From positions 1 through 64,000 of the forward strand of contig NZ_CAPS01000047.1 in NCBI RefSeq assembly GCF_000333955.1: a DNA stretch of 64,000 bases. The letters run 5' to 3'. A program made the position numbers and the translations under genes. Below, piece by piece: positions 61,750 through 64,000 of the stretch (position 1 is its first letter; the number at the start of each line of letters is the position of its first letter). Below the pieces are notes generated by a model that ran no database searches, was not told the DNA's origin, and was given only the letters and a program-made list of their open reading frames with translations. This DNA is from Rhodococcus sp. AW25M09. Its GTDB lineage: Bacteria; Actinomycetota; Actinomycetes; Mycobacteriales; Mycobacteriaceae.

Positions 61750-62154
61750 ATGTCCAACCGTCAACGCACATCGGAAATCGTCAGGGACGTCGTCGTCTTC
61801 GTCACCGGAGCGGTACTCGTCGGATCCACCGTATGGCTCCCGGTCGAGGGGGTCCAGGAGGTCACCGGTGCCATCCTCGTCCTCGGCATACTCGCCGCAT
61901 CGACTGCGCTGTGGGCCATCGGATCGTCGTCGCGGCAAAGCCACTGGACTCACGTCGGCCTCGGTCTGCTCCTCGCGGTCTCGCCTGCACTGATGGTGTT
62001 CCCGTCCGGACTGCTGGCCGCGGACCTGTTCGCCATCGTCGGCGGACTGGTGATCGCTGCCATGGGCGCGCTCGGCGTGCTCGCCTCGCGTCGGGCACCG
62101 GTCACCTCGCGGGTGGTTGCGTCCAGTGCCGATCGAACCAGCGCGCGAGTCTGA
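61750..62154 (+). CDS. small four-helix membrane protein
   Basis: 134 aa with four hydrophobic segments (DVVVFVTGAVLVGSTVWLPV, VTGAILVLGILAASTALWAI, GLGLLLAVSPALMVFPSGLL, LFAIVGGLVIAAMGALGVLA). The internal repeat pattern resembles SPW-type membrane proteins. TAGGAG lies 5 nt before ATG 61750. Divergent from ramB; followed by a strong terminator. Function unknown. Confidence 0.7.
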   Translation: MSNRQRTSEIVRDVVVFVTGAVLVGSTVWLPVEGVQEVTGAILVLGILAASTALWAIGSSSRQSHWTHVGLGLLLAVSPALMVFPSGLLAADLFAIVGGLVIAAMGALGVLASRRAPVTSRVVASSADRTSARV

Positions 62155-62167
62155 ATTCCAGCAACTG

Positions 62168-62226
62168 ATGCTCCACTCCCCGGGCGTGGGCGATGAATGT
62201 CGTCCACGGCCGCGGGAGTGGAGCAT
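62168..62226 (+). terminator. long terminator hairpin with TTTT tail
   Basis: Perfect 13-bp arms ATGCTCCACTCCC / GGGAGTGGAGCAT (62168-62180, 62214-62226) continue inward with one bulge and one mismatch, then CGTGG/CCACG; TTTT follows at 62226-62229. The arm word GCTCCACTCCC is also part of the dispersed GGTCGTTCCGC repeat. Confidence 0.85.
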
Positions 62227-62254
62227 TTTGTGTGTACACGGCTCGGTCGGCAAC

Positions 62255-62545
62255 TCACGACCCAACTGATGCGATCTCGCTCGCGATCCGGGCGTGTGCA
62301 GCCAGCGCATCGAATGCGGAATAGCGCAGCACCAACCAGCCATCGAGCACCAGCGCATTCTGGCGACGCCGGTCCTTGCTGAACACCACTGCAGCGCTGT
62401 GAGGCGAACCGCGCCACTGCCAGCCGGACCTGACGAGCCAGTTCGGTGTTGCCGCGTCGGCCCGGGAACCGCGCGAGCAGTCGGGCCAAGGATGCGGGAT
62501 CGAATCCGAACTTCAGACGCTCGTCGAATAAAGCAACCCGTGCGC
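62255..62545 (-). pseudogene. decayed DUF559/AbiEi-type gene remnant
   Basis: Two minus-strand frames hold pieces of a DUF559-type protein. The upstream frame reads LLARFPGRRGNTELARQ and the following part, in the +1 frame, reads VVFSKDRRRQNALVLDGW then LVLRYSAFDALAAHARIASE with a stop at 62257-62255. The ending KDRRRQNALVLDGWLVLRY matches the C-terminus usual for DUF559 proteins, and GRRG..EL the middle; the segment between and the N-terminus are missing. No intact start. Confidence 0.55.
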
Positions 62546-62569
62546 GTTCACATCGTGGGATTGCTTGCG

Positions 62570-62585
62570 TGTGATTTGCGTCACA
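62570..62585. promoter_or_regulatory. perfect CRP/GlxR-type site upstream of aceA
   Basis: TGTGA-TTTGCG-TCACA matches the CRP/GlxR consensus at all ten fixed positions. It lies 324 bp before the aceA start; GlxR is known to control aceA in Corynebacterium glutamicum. Confidence 0.7.
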
Positions 62586-62908
62586 GAACCCGTCTGGTCT
62601 GACTCGATTCAGACGCCCCCATCAAACCGTACGAGCGTCCGATATAACTTTTTGTACATTGCGTTCATCAACTGGGGATTTATCCCTACCGATCGGTAAC
62701 TATGTCGTCCGATCGGTGAGGTTTGCGCGGACTGAAAATTCGCAACATTAGCAAGGCGCTCGGGAAAGCTAGCCAAGATTGGCACTAACAACTGGTAGAC
62801 GCATGTTTTCGGGTGTGCCATTGTTTTGGAGTACACCAGAAGGGCCTGGCAACGATGTGAAGATTCGTCTCGCGGCAGGCCGAAAGCAGAGAAGAGACTG
62901 GAGCTCCG
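62586..62908 (+). promoter_or_regulatory. long aceA upstream region
   Basis: About 320 bp without a gene. It holds a small stem GTCTGA-CTCGAT-TCAGAC (near 62600), two CCGATCGGT words exactly 20 bp apart (62689-62697, 62709-62717; the first extends to ACCGATCGGT), and ATTCGCAAC (62738-62746), the word also found before ramB. The promoter is probably in this stretch, with a leader of more than 100 nt. Confidence 0.5.
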
Positions 62909-64000
62909 ATGTCGACCACCGGCACCCCGAAGACCACCGCCGAGATCCAGCAGGATTGGGACACCAATCCCCGCTGGAAGGGCGTCACCCGTAACTTCAC
63001 CGCACAGCAGGTCTCCGACCTCCAGGGCACTGTTGTCGAAGAAGCGACGCTTGCTCGCCGCGGCAGCGAGGTCCTGTGGGATCTCGTGAACAACGAGGAC
63101 TACATCAACTCGCTCGGTGCCCTCACCGGTAACCAGGCCGTGCAGCAGATTCGCGCCGGCCTCCAGGCGATCTACCTCTCCGGCTGGCAGGTCGCCGGCG
63201 ACGCAAACCTCTCGGGCCACACCTACCCGGACCAGAGCCTCTACCCGGCCAACTCGGTTCCGTCTGTCGTGCGCCGCATCAACAACGCACTCCTGCGCGC
63301 CGACGAGATCGCCAAGATCGAGGGCGACACGTCCGTCAAGAACTGGGTCGCACCGATCGTCGCCGACGCCGAAGCCGGCTTCGGTGGCGCACTGAACGCC
63401 TACGAGCTGCAGAAGGCCATGATCGTGGCCGGTGCCGCAGGCGTGCACTGGGAAGACCAGCTCGCATCGGAGAAGAAGTGCGGCCACCTCGGTGGCAAGG
63501 TGCTCATCCCCACCCAGCAGCACATCCGCACCCTGACCTCTGCACGTTTGGCATCGGACGTCGCCGACGTGCCGTCGGTCATCATCGCCCGCACCGACGC
63601 CGAGGCAGCCACGCTGATCACCTCCGACGTCGACGAGCGTGACCGCGAATTCCTCGACGGAACCCGCACGGCCGAGGGCTTCTTCGGCGTCAAGAACGGC
63701 ATCGAGCCCTGCATCGCTCGCGCCAAGGCGTACGCACCGTATGCAGACCTCATCTGGATGGAGACCGGCGTGCCGGACCTCGAGGTCGCCAAGAAGTTCT
63801 CCGAGTCGGTTCGCAGCGAATTCCCCGACCAGCTCCTCGCCTACAACTGCTCGCCTTCGTTCAACTGGAAGGCACACCTGGACGACGCGACCATCGCGAA
63901 GTTCCAGAAGGAGCTCGGCGCGATGGGCTTCAAGTTCCAGTTCATCACCCTGGCGGGCTTCCACTCGCTCAACTACGGCATGTTCGACCTGGCACACGGC
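62909..64000 (+). CDS. aceA: isocitrate lyase, 5' part (3' end outside window)
   Basis: First enzyme of the glyoxylate bypass: isocitrate to glyoxylate plus succinate. The frame runs open to the window end (364 codons). It starts [20 protein letters not shown] and carries the active-site signature [19 protein letters not shown] with catalytic Cys191; also [31 protein letters not shown] and [18 protein letters not shown] residues (here [13 protein letters not shown]). ATG 62909 is preceded by CTGGAGC. ramB nearby is its probable regulator. Confidence 0.96.
   Translation, partial: MSTTGTPKTTAEIQQDWDTNPRWKGVTRNFTAQQVSDLQGTVVEEATLARRGSEVLWDLVNNEDYINSLGALTGNQAVQQIRAGLQAIYLSGWQVAGDANLSGHTYPDQSLYPANSVPSVVRRINNALLRADEIAKIEGDTSVKNWVAPIVADAEAGFGGALNAYELQKAMIVAGAAGVHWEDQLASEKKCGHLGGKVLIPTQQHIRTLTSARLASDVADVPSVIIARTDAEAATLITSDVDERDREFLDGTRTAEGFFGVKNGIEPCIARAKAYAPYADLIWMETGVPDLEVAKKFSESVRSEFPDQLLAYNCSPSFNWKAHLDDATIAKFQKELGAMGFKFQFITLAGFHSLNYGMFDLAHG

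Overview
The window is high-GC actinobacterial DNA from a mycolic-acid-containing bacterium, most likely Rhodococcus in the broad sense. The evidence is an Mce/YrbE operon, a secreted Ag85-like mycolyltransferase, a RamB regulator beside isocitrate lyase, an F420-type (LLM) oxidoreductase, a stand-alone LigD-like polymerase, an IdeR/DtxR-type iron box and GTG/TTG starts with many ATGA/GTGA overlaps. I see no tRNA, rRNA, insertion sequence, prophage or CRISPR array.

Layout. 0-12.4 kb: end of a WYL regulator, an ABM monooxygenase, a LigD-type polymerase, an E. coli-type argG, a GntR regulator facing an aspartase-permease-asparaginase operon, a MOSC protein, nicotinamidase and a cupin/flavohaemoglobin pair. 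12.4-18.5 kb: zwf, then polyphosphate kinase 2 set among four very small hydrophobic peptide genes (55, 37, 25 and 28 aa), an alpha/beta hydrolase and a mycolyltransferase. 18.5-22.2 kb: S9 peptidase and lpd. 22.4-30.9 kb: a complete mce operon. 30.9-35.9 kb: a divergent unit with a TetR regulator, a DUF4873-methyltransferase fusion, a diiron (AurF-type) protein, its metal-ligand-poor paralogue, a 43-aa protein and an SDR. 36.6-40.4 kb: cobalamin riboswitch with cbiMNQO, then an iron-box-controlled siderophore-binding lipoprotein. 40.4-45.9 kb: urea transporter urtABCDE with a GntR regulator. 46-47.5 kb: small HTH/membrane pair and an orphan. 47.5-58.1 kb: an agmatine-to-GABA route (agmatine deiminase, carbamoylputrescine amidase, copper amine oxidase, aminobutyraldehyde dehydrogenase) with TetR and MerR regulators, an MFS and an APC transporter and a stress protein. 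58.4-64 kb: MBL hydrolase, LLM oxidoreductase, ramB, a small membrane protein, a decayed DUF559 gene and the start of aceA.

Nitrogen acquisition is a recurring theme: aspartate/asparagine, nicotinamide, urea and agmatine/putrescine functions all feed ammonium or GABA. Carbon control appears at the right end, where a perfect CRP/GlxR-type site and shared TTCGCAA words lie around ramB and aceA.

The most unusual content is (i) the small-peptide family around ppk2 next to a mycolyltransferase, which recalls the corynebacterial PorA/PorH mycomembrane channel locus, and (ii) a dispersed repeat whose core is free of stop codons in all six frames. The repeat lies in tandem upstream of argG, as six in-frame 30-bp units inside a TetR gene, and singly inside two other genes. 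A separate 50-bp perfect palindrome sits in frame inside the S9 peptidase gene.
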